64,000 nucleotides of DNA, taken from the NCBI GenBank assembly GCA_013396915.1, contig VWZL01000632.1, positions 62,001 through 126,000 on the forward strand. Reading direction: 5' to 3'. Source of the DNA: Stercorarius parasiticus (lineage: Eukaryota > Chordata > Aves > Charadriiformes > Stercorariidae). Every line of letters begins with the position of its first letter. Position 1 is the first letter of the stretch. Below the pieces are notes generated by a model. It was given only the letters and a program-made list of their open reading frames with translations. It was not told the origin of the DNA and did no database searches. Of this stretch, positions 50,029 through 61,345 are shown piece after piece. Position numbers and translations under genes: made by a program.

Positions 50029-53000
50029 GTGAGTACTATCCAAATGTACAAAGAAGGTGAAAATGTTAAAGGCACATAACATCAATATTTTGAGTGGGAG
50101 AGGCTGAAGGTGAGAGAACAGAAAAACCCTGAAGACTTTAATGCTTAAATGAGTAAGTTCTTGATTGCATTGTAGTGCTGTGTAATCTATAGCTGCAGCA
50201 GCAAATAGTGTTAGTTTTTTACATTTTACTGTTAGAAAGTTACAGACTGGATCCTAGGCTGGTGTAAATCAACAAAGCTTCAGTAACTTCAGTGGAGCTC
50301 CTTCAGCTCGCATGGGAGGTGCCTTGTAAGTAAGTTAACAATAACGCTCAGACTGGCAGTAAGTATAAACAATCTGGAAGAGAGAAGAGAGTTTATTGAT
50401 CTCTTCTGTAAATAAACTTAGAGGCGCTGTATGCAACTGAATGTGTCTTGGTGATTTGCAGTTGTCATTTAAAAGGATTTTTGGCTGCTGCCTCTTCCCT
50501 GAAGCATGGTGAAAAGCTTCCAGACCTCTCTGGTTTTGATATTAGCAGTTGGATATGAAGTGGCTGCGATGAGTGTACGTTTCCTTATAAAGTAGCCTGT
50601 CCTCTGCATCAATGTAGTGTTTCCTAGTGCTGTGCTTTCTAGTGGGATGGATGTCTCCTGGTACCTTATATGTGTTCAGGTGTGGATGAGCAGTGTGACA
50701 TTCAACTGGGCAGCTGCAGTTTCATTGATGCTACTTTATAAGGGACCTACAAGTGTGTCTCTGACAGTGTTTCAGATTTACTGAGGAGAGAAATGACTGG
50801 AAAAATCTTGGGTCACGCGAAGGGCTTGGAAAATGTTGACAAGTAGTATAGAGTATTTTCATTTTTAAAACGTTTTTTAAACTGCTACTGTGTGTAGCTG
50901 TTCCCTTCACTTGCATTTCAGTCCTGTTGACATCTTTTATCTTTGCTTGTCTCAGCAGAAACCTTTGCACTGTAATTTCAACTGGGTAAATATTTGCTAG
51001 ATGCTGATGACCAAGGGTTAAAGTGTAACAGGTTGGGTTTGCTAGAATACATCTGTGTAAGTTCATTCCAACCCTAATGGTGCCTGAAAAGACTTCTGTT
51101 TGATGTGCAGGTGCAAATTTTCCTGTTCATTCATTTGCAAAATAATTAAAACCAGAGAGATGTGAGAATGCCAAAGCAGCCTAACAAAAATAGGCTGCTG
51201 GCCATTCTGGAGCTATAGTTCAAACATATGTTAAGAGCAATGGCTTTTCTCTTTCAGATTGCTGAGTTAGTGGTTGCGTGTAGCAGTGGGAACCCGGTTA
51301 AAACACCTGTAAATTCAGCAAGTGCTTTACTCCTGCCTTTAAACAACTATACAAGAGATTCAGGCTCTGCAGAGCTGGCATCCACTGGTGACTGGTGGAA
51401 TATGCTGCAGGAGAAAGTGCAATCACATACCACTTAGGGGGTATCTGCAGATTTCAAAATAAGCATCTAGACCCAGGTTTAACAAAGAACTCGGGATGCT
51501 GGTTTCAAGCAAGGCTCAATGTCCTGTTGGATTTTTTTTCTTGGTTAATTTTATTGGAGAGTTAGAAGGCGGAACAGAGAGAGACAGTGAATCTGTTACT
51601 GACCCTGGAATTTAACACTAGGTCAGATGAAGGGGCCATTTTAGCCAGTTTCTGCCAGAAACATTGAATGCTTTTTCAGGGCTTAATTTGTCCCCTAGCT
51701 AGATGTCTTAAATTCCAAATAGCAGCACCAAAGCAGGCTGAACAGGTGCCCTATATCTCCAAAAGACAGGCTGATGAGGGCTAATTAGTCCTGGCAAATG
51801 TCTCCTTGGTCCTTGGTATCATCTTTGGTACCATCCTTGGTCCTGCGCATCATCCACCGGGAAAGCAAATGTGGAATCATAGAATGTGTTGGGTTGGAAG
51901 GGACCTTTAAAGGTCATCTATTCCAACCCCCCTGCAGTGAGAAGGGACATCTTCAACTAGATCAGGTTGCTCAAAGCCCCGTCCAACCTGACCTGGAACG
52001 TTTCCACAGATGGGGCATCTACCACCTCTCTGGGCAACCTGTTCCAGTGTTTCACCACCCTCATTGTAAAAAATGTCTTACTTATATCTAGTCTGAATTT
52101 ACCCTGTTTTAGTTTAAAGCCATTACCCCTTGTCCTATCATCACAGGCCCTGATAAAAAGTTTGTCCCCATCTTTCCTGTAGGCCCCTTTTAGGTACTGA
52201 AATGCTGCAACTCCTTGTCTTTTAGTAACTGAAATGCTGCAGCATCATCTCCTGAGGACAGTTTGGGGTATTTTGGTTTCGTGTGTTCTTTCTCTGTCTT
52301 GTGCAGAAGAGGAAAGCAGAAGGAAGTGTTTCAGACACACGAGTTCATAGTTGAATTCTTATGCGTGTTTTCTTTATGGCTTGATTTCTTTGCTGCTTTT
52401 TGCTAGTCAAACTAAGTTAACTGTTTAACCTTTGTATGCTCTCTTACTTCTTCTGCACAAATCTCTCTCCTTTTTTTCCTCTTGCTTTTTTTAGATCAAT
52501 CTACTGCCACTTCATTCCTTCCTTTGCTGATTGTCTTTTCTGCTGCCTGTGAAAATGTGACATCTTCCTTATTCTAAACCCACTGGAGGGTTAAAAATGC
52601 AGATGGCCTTAACTGCACACCAGCCCTCTCTTGATGCACTACAGGCCACAGAGGAGAAGGCAGAGGAGAAGCAGCACCACAATGGCACCTAATGACGGGA
52701 GGGTGGAAGAACAAGTTAATTAGTAAGGGCGGTATGGTTTCACAGAGGGTGAACCTTTTCAGGGCAGTGTGCCACCCGCACCTGACTCGCTCAAGAAGCT
52801 GCAGTTCCCCTTTCCCAGGCCTGCTTTGGCCCCGCTCCAGCTGCTGGGTGGCTGTCAGCCTGCCACCGTCGACACCTGAGCAGTAGGTTGTCGAACTACG
52901 GTCGAAAGAGTCTGAGCTTGGCCAGTGATCTGTATGACCTTGTGCGAGTTGGTTTATTCCCACCTTGGCCTCTGTACCAGTACCGTTCTGGCCCTCAAAC

Positions 53001-56000
53001 CCTGGCCCTTATTTTTAGGGAGACTATAAGTTTTGAGATGGTTTAATAACACCCATCACCATCTGAAGGAACAAATTTGGAACTCGGTTTTGTGGAGTTG
53101 ATGGAAAGGAGTCTTCAGTGACTGCAATGTGGCAACAGTAGGAGAGGTCAGAATTATCTGATTAATCTTACATCAGCATCCTCCTAGTTCTTGACTTGGG
53201 CAGATTTCCAAAAGCTGAAGAAATTTATGAGCAAAAACGATGGGAAACCAGCTAAGACAGCTTTGGCTAAAAGCCCATCTTGATGCATACGCTAGATGTT
53301 GGAAGCAATTAAGAAGTGATACGTAGGAAGCAAAAGCTGGGAAATAGGGCAGTAAATTAAGATATGGAAGGATGTTGGTAAACATCTTTGGACTGTTGAA
53401 CAACATCGAGAAGGGATGTTGTTATGCAGATAACTTTCATTTAAGAGCCTGGAGGAAATAGCTGATGGAAGAGAGCACTTTTTGGTGAATTTTAATCCTT
53501 TGAAGCCTAGTCTGCTTCAGAAAAGTGCTGGTATTCTGCTACTATTCAGAAGTGTCAGGCTGAAGGACTGTGCGGTAGTTATGTACCTCTCAAGTAAAAT
53601 ACTGGCAAGACTGGTATGCATCTGTATGAAATGCATATAATGATCTTTCAGATCTATAGACTTGGATAGGTATCTGTTGAGAGAACTGACTAAACCCCAA
53701 GAGATTTAGAAAGGAGCTAATTTATTTTTTTTTATGTGTGGCTGTTAATGAGTTCCTAGCTGTGACCAGGTAAGATTAAAAATTTTCTCATAGTGTTTAT
53801 TCTGTAAATGTATTCTTGGTCCTTGCTTGAACCAGCTTGGGGAAAGGGAAGAGGAAATCAAAGGCTAGCAGGGTATACAGTCTGTTCTTTCCCCAACCCC
53901 TTACTTTCATCATTGACCACTGTGGCTGAAGTCCCGTGTTACAAGGACTGTGGATGTTTACTGAGGCTGGATTTGCTCTGGGAGATTCTTGCACTTTCCC
54001 CCATGAGAAACAAGATTCTGCATGGGTTCAGCCAGTGGCTCTTGCTGGTCCCAGTTGACCGGTCTGTCATTTCCTCCAGGCCTGGAGAGTTGCCCACAAG
54101 TTGCTGGAATGTAGAGAAAAGCAAGAGTTACTGTGAAATAGAGTATCAGGAAAAGAAACTGTCTTGAGTTATGAGATAGTGTCTTGAGAAGGTGAAAATG
54201 GAGAAGCTATCAATAGTCACAACTCTGAAGAGATGTGGTAATCCCAACAATGTGATCTGGATTATTAGCCTCTCAAATATGAGTTCATCTGCTGATGGTT
54301 TGATATTCGTTCTAAGGCCTACATTAATCATCATCATCTCTCTTTTGCTTTTTTAGGTGGAAGCTGCTGTCAAAGCTGCCAAAGCTGCCTTCCCAATTTG
54401 GTCCTCAAAAAGTCCATTGGAAAGATCTCGGATCCTGAACAAATTGGCAGACCTGATTGAACATGACCTGGAAGCATTTGCACAAGCAGAGTCAAAGGAT
54501 CAGGGTAAAAATTGGAATTGTTGATCTCAAATATACAGTGTCTTGCTGAATGGAGAATATGGAGCAAATTTTTGGTATGGTATGAGCTCTTGGTGCAAAT
54601 TGGAGTTGATGTGAATGACCTTTGCAGAAGTTGCTGATTTTGGATTCCTGGGGCATCATTGCTTTTCAGAATTGCTGAGTTTGACTTTAGTTTTTAGGTA
54701 TTTTGAATGCAATTGATATTTGGAGAGCTGTTGTTATTGACTGTGGTCGCGCTGTGCTGCGGATTACTTGGGAGCAGGACAAAAGACATTTCCCAAAAAA
54801 CATGCAAATCAGCTTTCAGAGCAGAGTTTGAAGCACCGTTTCTGCCCATGATAAAACAGCAGTGTGCTTGGTTTTGTTTCAGGAAAAACTATTACGTTTG
54901 CTAGAACAGTGGACATCCCTCGGGCTGTGTACAACTTCCGATTCTTTGCCTCTTCCATCCTTCATCACACGACAGAGTGCACCGAGATGGCATCCGTGGG
55001 CTGCGTGCATTACACCTCGAGGGCACCTGTGGGAGTTGGTATGGGATGCCCGAAACACTGAAAAGCTTGGTAGAGGGTCTGCCTCAGCAGTGGCTCAGCA
55101 AAGACAGAGGACTTTTCAAAAGCATTTAGTGTCTCTGGACCATGTGCTAAACACAACCAGTCTGCTAAAGCATGAGCAACTTTATGTAAAAATTAGTTAT
55201 GCTGCTTCACGGTAAAAAGAATGCCTTATATGCCTTAAAAGAAGGCTAAAAAGAAGGCTTATATGCCTGGTGAGACACTGGAACAGTTTGCCCGGAGAAG
55301 CTGTGGATGCCCCATCCCTGGAAGTGTTCAAGGCCAGGCTGGATGGGGCTTTGAGCAGCCTGGTCTAGTGGGAGGTGTCCCTGCCCAGGGCAGGGGGGTT
55401 GGAACTGCATGATCTTTAAGGTCCCTTCCAACCCAAACCATTCTGTGATGCTGTGAAAAAGCATTTGTTTTAACTGGGTAGCTCTCACCCTCAATATTTC
55501 TTGTGCGTTGTACGCGTGTGTCTGTGTGGGTAAGCGTGTGTTGCTGCTGTGGGATGAGTGGGGCGTCCAGGAGCTCTGAGCTGCTGCTCCTGCGGGGACA
55601 CCTGGATCCCTTTAGGAGAGCGGTAGTGGTTGACAACCTGACATTTTAGCCTGGTGCTGGGGTGCACACGGGTGCCTAAACCGCTTTTAGCTGGGGAATT
55701 GCTGAACTCGGCCGCTAGATGCCGCTAATGCTTCAGAAATAAAGCGGCTGGGCTGTGCTGACAAGTAGTTGAGGCGTAATTATTCCAGTATTAGATATTT
55801 TATCTAAATATATACGAATGTTCCACATGCACGCTTGAATTATTTAAAAAATAAAATTGTCTAACCTACAGGGCCCATTTAAAGGTTTTTTTTTTTTTGA
55901 GCAGTGGAGAACACGAGTACTTCTGGTAAAACTACTCTCATAAGGAAAAGTCCCTCAGTGCATCTGCTCCATCAAACAGCAAGAAATCCTGTGGCTTTTG

Positions 56001-59000
56001 TGAGCAGTCAACCTAACCATTACAGATGTTCTTTCACTGTTTCCTATAAATATGTAAGGTGAAAGTATTCTCAAAGGCAATTACTGAAAAAAATTCTGGC
56101 AATTCAGCATTTTGTGGAAACTGCAGTTTGTACACTGATAAACTTTGTCACTCATAATCTAGGCTAAAATTTATCAGGAAAACATGCCCTATGTGTTATG
56201 CATGCCCTTTTTTTTGGTTAAAATTGCAGGGGGAGGGGTTGGAAGCTCTAAAGAGCAAGAGAAAGCAAGTCTGATCACCTTAACTTGCTGTTTGCCAGCA
56301 CGGAGTACTACCCCAGACCAGTTGATGTAAATAATTGTTATGGCTAACCTTGCATTAATGTTCAATTAATGCAGAAAACACTGAAAAGCTTGCTGTGAAT
56401 ATAAGATTCTACCCCGAAGGAGCAGCAAAACTTATTCAGAGAGTCTGGCGGATCACCTTTAGAATCATTAGCACAAATCTTTTAAAATTCTCTGGCTGTG
56501 AGAAATGTTCCTATCTGCAAATTTATTGTACAGTTGTCTGGAAATAAAAGCCATAGCCAAATTCCCTTCATAAATCAGAATTGGTATAACTGCATGAGGT
56601 TAGAGAAATGAGTTTTTTATCCCAGCAGACTGAAATCCTGCCTTTTGTGCTTTTGCGTTGTAGCTGGTTTAATCAGCCCTTGGAATTTGCCACTATATTT
56701 GTTGACCTGGAAAATAGCTCCTGCCATTGCATGTGGAAATACTGTGGTTGCCAAACCAAGTGAGATGACATCTGTCACAGCTTGGATGATGTGCAAACTC
56801 TTGGAGAAAGCAGGTAAGTCCCGTAGCGTGCTAGGGAGGAGGAATGGGGTGGAATTGCTTGTCTGTGCACCCTTTTTGTTGCAGAAATCAGAAAGTGCTC
56901 AAAGAATTTGGGAAAGGCTGTTGACTGTAGCTGAATGTTGCATTGGAGAATGAAAAGCTCTCCCTGTCCTCACACTATCATCTCATCTCTCCACCCCGGC
57001 TATTCCCAGTTTTTTTCCACTATCTTCTCATGAAAAGTCTTCTTGGGCCCCCTTCCCCTCTCCTGCACTCTGCTTATGGATGTCCTACGTCCATGGTGCC
57101 ATCAGAGGAAGTGTGAGGGTGTAAGAGAGTGAGAATCAGCTCTTAGTGGCTGTGTCATGGCTGTATTTGGTGCACTATAAGAAAAAAACGAGTGGGAGGA
57201 CAACTGCTTCTTCCCTGAATGACTGAAAACTGGGTCTCTGGGGATGGATGTCTGACAAGCTTGACCGAGCAGTGGAATTGGTTTTATCTTTTAATCCATG
57301 ATCCCCCAGAGTTATTAAACATCATACGTTTCAGCTACTACACAAGTTAAGGGTCAGTCTTTGTCACCCTAGAACTATTGGTAATTTTCTAACTTCAGGG
57401 ATAAACCACAGTGAGGTGAAACCCGCAGAGCAAGGGAGAGGGTACGATAACTGTGTGCCGTTCTTCCCGTCAGGGGTACCCCACGGGGTGGTGAACGTGG
57501 TGTTTGGAACGGGCACCAAGGCGGGAGAAGCCCTCGTCTGCCACCCTGACGTGCCTCTGATCTCCTTCACGGGAAGCACGCTGACGGCCCAGCGCATCAC
57601 GGAGAAAAGTGCCCCCCACTGCAAACGGCTTTCGCTGGAACTGGGAGGCAAAAACCCCGCGATCGTCTTTGATGATGCCGACTTGAGCCAATGCATCCCC
57701 ACCACCCTGAGGTCCAGCTTTGCCAACCAGGTGCCTCCCACCTCTGTGGCGTATAACCCCTGTTTGCAGCAGGTGCACATACCTTTGGATCCAAATCCTA
57801 CATTGCCGGGGTCTGTTTCAAGATCCTGAGTTGTGAGCAAACCCTAAGTAGGAAAATATGAAAACGGTTTCATTATTCCACAAGGAGGGAAACAAAATAA
57901 TAAAGGGCTCCTCTTTGTGCTCTCCATCAGAAGATAACAAGGTGTCATTATCCCTCTCAAAATACATATATCGCTTATCCCTGCAGGAAGCGGCTGCTTT
58001 AAATCCCACCGTGCAAGAAAGTGGGAAGCTTGCTGATTTGCTAGAATTAAATTAGGAGACTTCCCTCAAAATTCTACCAATGTTCCTGTCCCCTCATCAT
58101 CACTCTCAGGAGAGATCACCAAAGCCGAGAAACTGTATCAGGGCAAATGTGAAGAAAAATAGCTTGGTATCAGAAAGGGATTTTCAGGAAATGAAGACAG
58201 AGATAATTCAGAATTGGAAATCACATTCCCTATGAAAAATGTTGGAGAAGCCAACGTATAATCGATGAAAAATCAAATTTACTTGCATTAGTAAGTGACT
58301 GCACAATCCTGTTACTGTGGTTTTGTCTTTTTCTTCTCTTTTCCTTTTTTATCTGAGAAAAATCCTACTTTGTGGTGTTGGTGAATGTAGCTTGCTCTCC
58401 TGAGGATGTCGCGACACAAATCTTATTCTGGCATGTGACTCCTAATACTCGTCAATAGTACAATGTAATATGAACTGATATTGTGGGTTTTCTTTTTTCT
58501 TTTGCCCCCCACCCCCCGGTAGGGTGAGATCTGTCTCTGCACCTCCAGGATCTTTGTTCAAAGGGGCATATACAGTGAGTTTTTGAAGAGATTTGTGGCA
58601 GAAGCTAAGAAGTGGAAGGTCGGGAACCCCTCAGATCCTACGGTCGACGTGGGAGCACTAATAAGTAAAGAGCATCTAGAAAAGGTAATGTTACATGGAG
58701 TTTGCATGATCTCATCTCGTCTTTTTAGAGGGCTATGAAAGGTGATTTCAGGGGTGTATGGAAAGGACCGTGTCCTCTCCAAGATTAGGTCTGAGCAGTG
58801 ATGATTCAAAGCTATTATAAGGTATCTTTTTGATAATGTTTCTGTGGCCTGGGATCACATGATTACTGTGGAAAAATCAACTCAATGGGGAAAATAATTT
58901 AAATTGGCAAACAACATTTCTTCCTGATGGAAGTGAAATATATCAAAATGGTTAATTATGAATCCTGAATTTATACATATCAATCTTAGAGCTCAGCAAC

Positions 59001-60578
59001 ATTTTCATGGGTTTTAATATTGCATTTGCTAAGCCCACTTATTTGCCTACGAAAGTAGTTAACAAGGTAAAAGTCTTATTTTTATGTCACTCTGGCAAAT
59101 TCTGAGGAATACAAGCACACAGTTCCTTAGGACTGCTTGCAGTAATTTGGAATTGCGTGTGTGTGGAGGACAGCTGAGATGATGCACAGTTAAACATAGT
59201 CTGCTTTAGAAGCTTATATGAAATGAATTTTTATGATGTATGAAAGAGTTCAGGAGAGCAGATACTCACAACACAGAACTATCTGACACAATCAGTGTCA
59301 GCAAGAAAACCGCAGAGTGAGAGAGAAAACCAGACCTTTGTCATGCTTCCTGACACCTCAGCAGGTTCTCCAGACCTGTTCTGAAATAGAGTGGTAGAAA
59401 CACCCACTTCCCGAGGTCCTCGGTCTGCGGCACCACAGAGCACTTCCGAGTCTAATCTACCAAGGTGGTTAAAAGAAGAAAAAGAAGCCCGATGTTATCT
59501 CTGTGGTGTTTCTACTACAGGGAGAGAAACCAGGCAACGATTTCAGAACAGCAGAAGCAGATCAATAGCATGTCCTGTGTGTTCAAGGTAGCATATGATA
59601 GCAGCAGGGTGGAAACAGCTTTAATTATTTATCAATGGGATTTTCTATAGCCTTCATGGCTTCATCATCCTGGTGGCATGTAAACATTTAACAAGCCTAC
59701 CTAAGAGGTAGGAAAATATTACTGATCCCTTGAAGTAAATGAGTGAACCATGGCATGGAATACATGGCAAACTGCCCAAGCTCCTGGAAGAAGGGAGGGA
59801 GGCTCTGAGACCACTTGTGTTTTCACCAGGGACCTGATTCTTTTGAGGATACTTAGCAAGAAGGGCCAGTGGTGTTTACCTGCTAGGCTAGTAAGCGTTT
59901 GGAGAGAGAGAACAATTGTCTTACAGCAAGCAATACCCAGCCTTACTCTTACAGAGACATAACAACAAAAGCTAGGGAATGGCCTTCAGTTGTTAGGAGG
60001 GAAGTAAAGGCAGCGTGATCCAGTTGGAGGTATGCAGGGGCTCCTGTTGGTGTGCCCAGACTGGAGAGGTGAACGCTCAGGATTTGGTGTCCTTTAGCAG
60101 TGATGTTTTCCTGCTGCTTCCCCAGGTAAGGAGCTATGTGAAGAAAGCCCAAGCTGAAGGAGCCAGAGTCCTCTGCGGAGAGGGAGTGGATTCATTGGCT
60201 CTCCCAACTGGCAACCAGAAAGGCTATTTCATGTTGCCCACAGTTATTGCCGAAGTCAAGGATGAATCTTGTTGCATGCAAGAAGAGATCTTTGGTCCTG
60301 TGACATGTGTGGTAGCATTTGATACAGAAGACGAAGTGATTGAAAGAGCCAACGGTGTGAAATACGGTTTGGCAGCCACTGTGTGGTCCAGCAACGTGGG
60401 ACGTGTTCATCGGGTGGCGCGAAGACTACAGTCCGGATTGGTGTGGACCAACTGCTGGCTCATTAGAGATCTGAACTTGCCATTTGGTGGGATGAAAGCC
60501 TCAGGCATAGGAAGGGAGGGAGCAAAGGATTCCTATGAGTTCTTCACTGAGGTCAAAACCATCACAATAAAGCACTGA
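49891..60578 (+). CDS. ALDH8A1: ALDH8A1, aldehyde dehydrogenase 8A1 (complete, 7 coding exons)
   Basis: ALDH8A1 is an NAD-dependent cytosolic dehydrogenase. It was first described as a 9-cis-retinal dehydrogenase (RALDH4) and later assigned to oxidation of 2-aminomuconate semialdehyde in tryptophan/kynurenine catabolism. Seven exons join to exactly 487 codons plus TGA, the same length as the human enzyme. Visible active-site residues are Asn155 in SPWNLP, the NAD-contact Lys178 in AKPSE, FTGS at 229-232, the general base Glu253 in LELGGKN and the nucleophile Cys287 in NQGEICLC. The start codon has A at -3 and G at +4, and an in-frame TGA lies 18 bases upstream (49873-49875), which fixes the start. 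Intron phases are 0,1,1,1,0,0. All borders are GT-AG and no break is seen. It lies 3 kb downstream of HBS1L in the same orientation. Confidence 0.97.
50029..54356 (+). other. ALDH8A1: ALDH8A1 intron 1, 4.3 kb
   Basis: Largest ALDH8A1 intron. It contains the 337-base CR1 fragment and a GC-richer patch at about 52570-52980 with an open frame of 129 codons on the minus strand, which shows no recognised homology. Confidence 0.85.
51874..52210 (-). mobile_element. CR1 LINE 3' fragment in ALDH8A1 intron 1
   Basis: It reads inward from AATCATAGAATGTGTTGGG through TCAAAGCCCCGTCCAACCTG, TGGGCAACCTGTTCCAGTG, TAGTCTGAATTTACCC and ATTACCCCTTGTCCTATC, the reverse complement of about 330 bases of the CR1 3' end. 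A short echo of its last bases (ACTGAAATGCTGCAGC) follows near 52225-52245. Confidence 0.95.
54357..54504 (+). CDS. ALDH8A1: ALDH8A1 coding exon 2
   Basis: The exon encodes residues 47-95: VEAAVKAAKAAFPIWSSKSP, then the helix ERSRILNKLADLIEHDLEAF and AESKDQG. The acceptor follows CTTTTGCTTTTTTAG; the donor is CAGG|GTAAAA. The Gly codon is split with exon 3. Confidence 0.96.
54505..54882 (+). other. ALDH8A1: ALDH8A1 intron 2, 378 bases
   Basis: Short phase-1 intron; nothing else seen. Confidence 0.9.
54883..55038 (+). CDS. ALDH8A1: ALDH8A1 coding exon 3
   Basis: The exon encodes residues 96-147, including GKTITFARTVDIPRAVYNF and FFASSILHHTTECTEM, ending TSRAPVGV just before the SPWN motif. 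The acceptor is TTGTTTCAG and the donor GTTG|GTATGG. Confidence 0.96.
55269..55455 (+). mobile_element. CR1 LINE 3' fragment in ALDH8A1 intron 3
   Basis: GGTGAGACACTGGAACAGTT, GCCAGGCTGGATGGGGCTTT, GGTCTAGTGGGAGGTGTCCC and the tail CCATTCTGTGATGCTGTG mark the CR1 3' end in sense orientation. It starts 230 bases after the exon 3 donor. Confidence 0.95.
56664..56813 (+). CDS. ALDH8A1: ALDH8A1 coding exon 4: catalytic Asn and NAD-binding Lys
   Basis: The exon encodes residues 148-197. SPWNLP carries the oxyanion-stabilising Asn155 and AKPSE carries Lys178, which contacts the NAD adenosine ribose. The acceptor is GCGTTGTAG and the donor GCAG|GTAAGT. Where related ALDHs often have Ala before GNTV, this copy has Cys (IACGNTV). 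Confidence 0.96.
57474..57730 (+). CDS. ALDH8A1: ALDH8A1 coding exon 5: Rossmann fold and catalytic Glu
   Basis: The exon encodes residues 198-283. It carries VFGTGTKAGEAL, FTGS (229-232) and the general base Glu253 in LELGGKN. It is far richer in GC and CpG than the neighbouring exons: 65 of 85 whole codons end in G or C. The acceptor is TTCCCGTCAG and the donor CAG|GTGCCT. Confidence 0.96.
57731..60125 (+). other. ALDH8A1: ALDH8A1 introns 5 and 6
   Basis: Intron 5 (57731-58522) ends in a C-rich tract. Intron 6 (58685-60125) is 1.4 kb and shows no gene or clear repeat. Exon 6 lies between them. Confidence 0.85.
58523..58684 (+). CDS. ALDH8A1: ALDH8A1 coding exon 6: catalytic Cys
   Basis: The exon has exactly 54 codons (residues 284-337) and begins GEICLC, where Cys287 is the nucleophile. 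It continues FVQRGIYSEFLKRFV and ends LISKEHLEK. The acceptor sits after a C-rich tract (CACCCCCCGGTAG), with GG just before TAG interrupting the pyrimidines. The donor is AAG|GTAATG. Confidence 0.95.
60126..60578 (+). CDS. ALDH8A1: ALDH8A1 coding exon 7 (last)
   Basis: The exon encodes residues 338-487 and the stop TGA. Family motifs are EEIFGPVTCVV, NGVKYGLAATVWS, SGLVWTNCW and LPFGGMKASGIGREG near the C terminus; it ends KTITIKH. The acceptor is CTTCCCCAG. An open frame continues upstream of the acceptor but is not part of the protein. Confidence 0.97.
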   Translation, partial: VRSYVKKAQAEGARVLCGEGVDSLALPTGNQKGYFMLPTVIAEVKDESCCMQEEIFGPVTCVVAFDTEDEVIERANGVKYGLAATVWSSNVGRVHRVARRLQSGLVWTNCWLIRDLNLPFGGMKASGIGREGAKDSYEFFTEVKTITIKH

Positions 60579-61345
60579 CATATGTCAACGGAAGTATTTT
60601 AGGGTAAAATAAATGGCAGTAATTTGCATTACCATAAATGGCTTTCTGGAACACTGGCTGTGATTGTGGCCATCTTTTTCTTGAACTTTGTCCAAGTAAT
60701 ATCAATGACAGCTGAAAATAGTCATCCCAAACGCAAATGTTGAATGTAGCCTTTCACGTTAAATGCGATCAGTGTGGACTCCACAATCAACCCATCCCAA
60801 GAGAGATGACTTGTTTATTTTATGGCTCCTAAAGCTTTTTGAGTGTTCCTGCCTCAAAAATCTCTCCCTCTAAGGAAGTTTTGAGAAAGGATGATATGTG
60901 ACAGTACCTGTGGCTGGCGAATTACCTTGAGGGACAAAGTGGTAAGCACATTGTGAGGCTGATATTGTAGTGGGAATCCGCCCATTTCCACTATAAACTG
61001 TATGGTCCATGTACCAATCCATATTGCACTTCACTGATGTTCAACAACAACTAATGCTACAGCACACTAAATGCCTAAGGCAGTACCTTTAATCTATTAA
61101 GTGGTATTAAACTGTGGGTTCCTGAAATTCTCATGAGGTACAGAGGCAATAAACCTTTTAATTATAACCTGCTTTATGGTGTGCAGCTGAATCATCCTAA
61201 GACTTGTTCTCTAACTATTTTGAAATTGCAGCCTTTTGTCACTTCTAAGCCTCAGTGATGGTCTTTTTTACATCCCTGAACAAAGATTTGGCTACATCAC
61301 GGACAGTGTCATTCTTCATTAATAAAGACTTGAAGTGACTCCCAA
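60579..61345 (+). promoter_or_regulatory. ALDH8A1: ALDH8A1 3' UTR with alternative poly(A) signals
   Basis: AATAAA occurs at 60608-60613, 61148-61153 and 61321-61326. The first would give a UTR of about 50 bases and the last about 760. A TGTTGG/GTTTATC stretch after the third makes it a reasonable main site, but which is used cannot be told from sequence. Confidence 0.5.

Larger units (their letters stand above)
55039..57473 (+). other. ALDH8A1: ALDH8A1 introns 3 and 4
   Basis: Intron 3 (55039-56663) carries a sense CR1 fragment. Intron 4 (56814-57473) shows nothing notable. Exon 4 lies between them. Confidence 0.85.

Noticed and set aside
51243..51437. Possible cassette exon in ALDH8A1 intron 1 (CTTTCAG followed by an open frame)
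   Set aside because: The acceptor is reasonable, but the reading matches nothing in the ALDH family and the seven known exons already give the exact family length.
52574..52963. 129-codon minus-strand open frame in ALDH8A1 intron 1
   Set aside because: It sits in a GC-richer patch where stops are rarer; there is no recognised domain or exon structure.
57364..57840. 158-codon open frame on the minus strand
   Set aside because: It is the antisense shadow of ALDH8A1 exon 5, whose high GC removes stop codons on the other strand.
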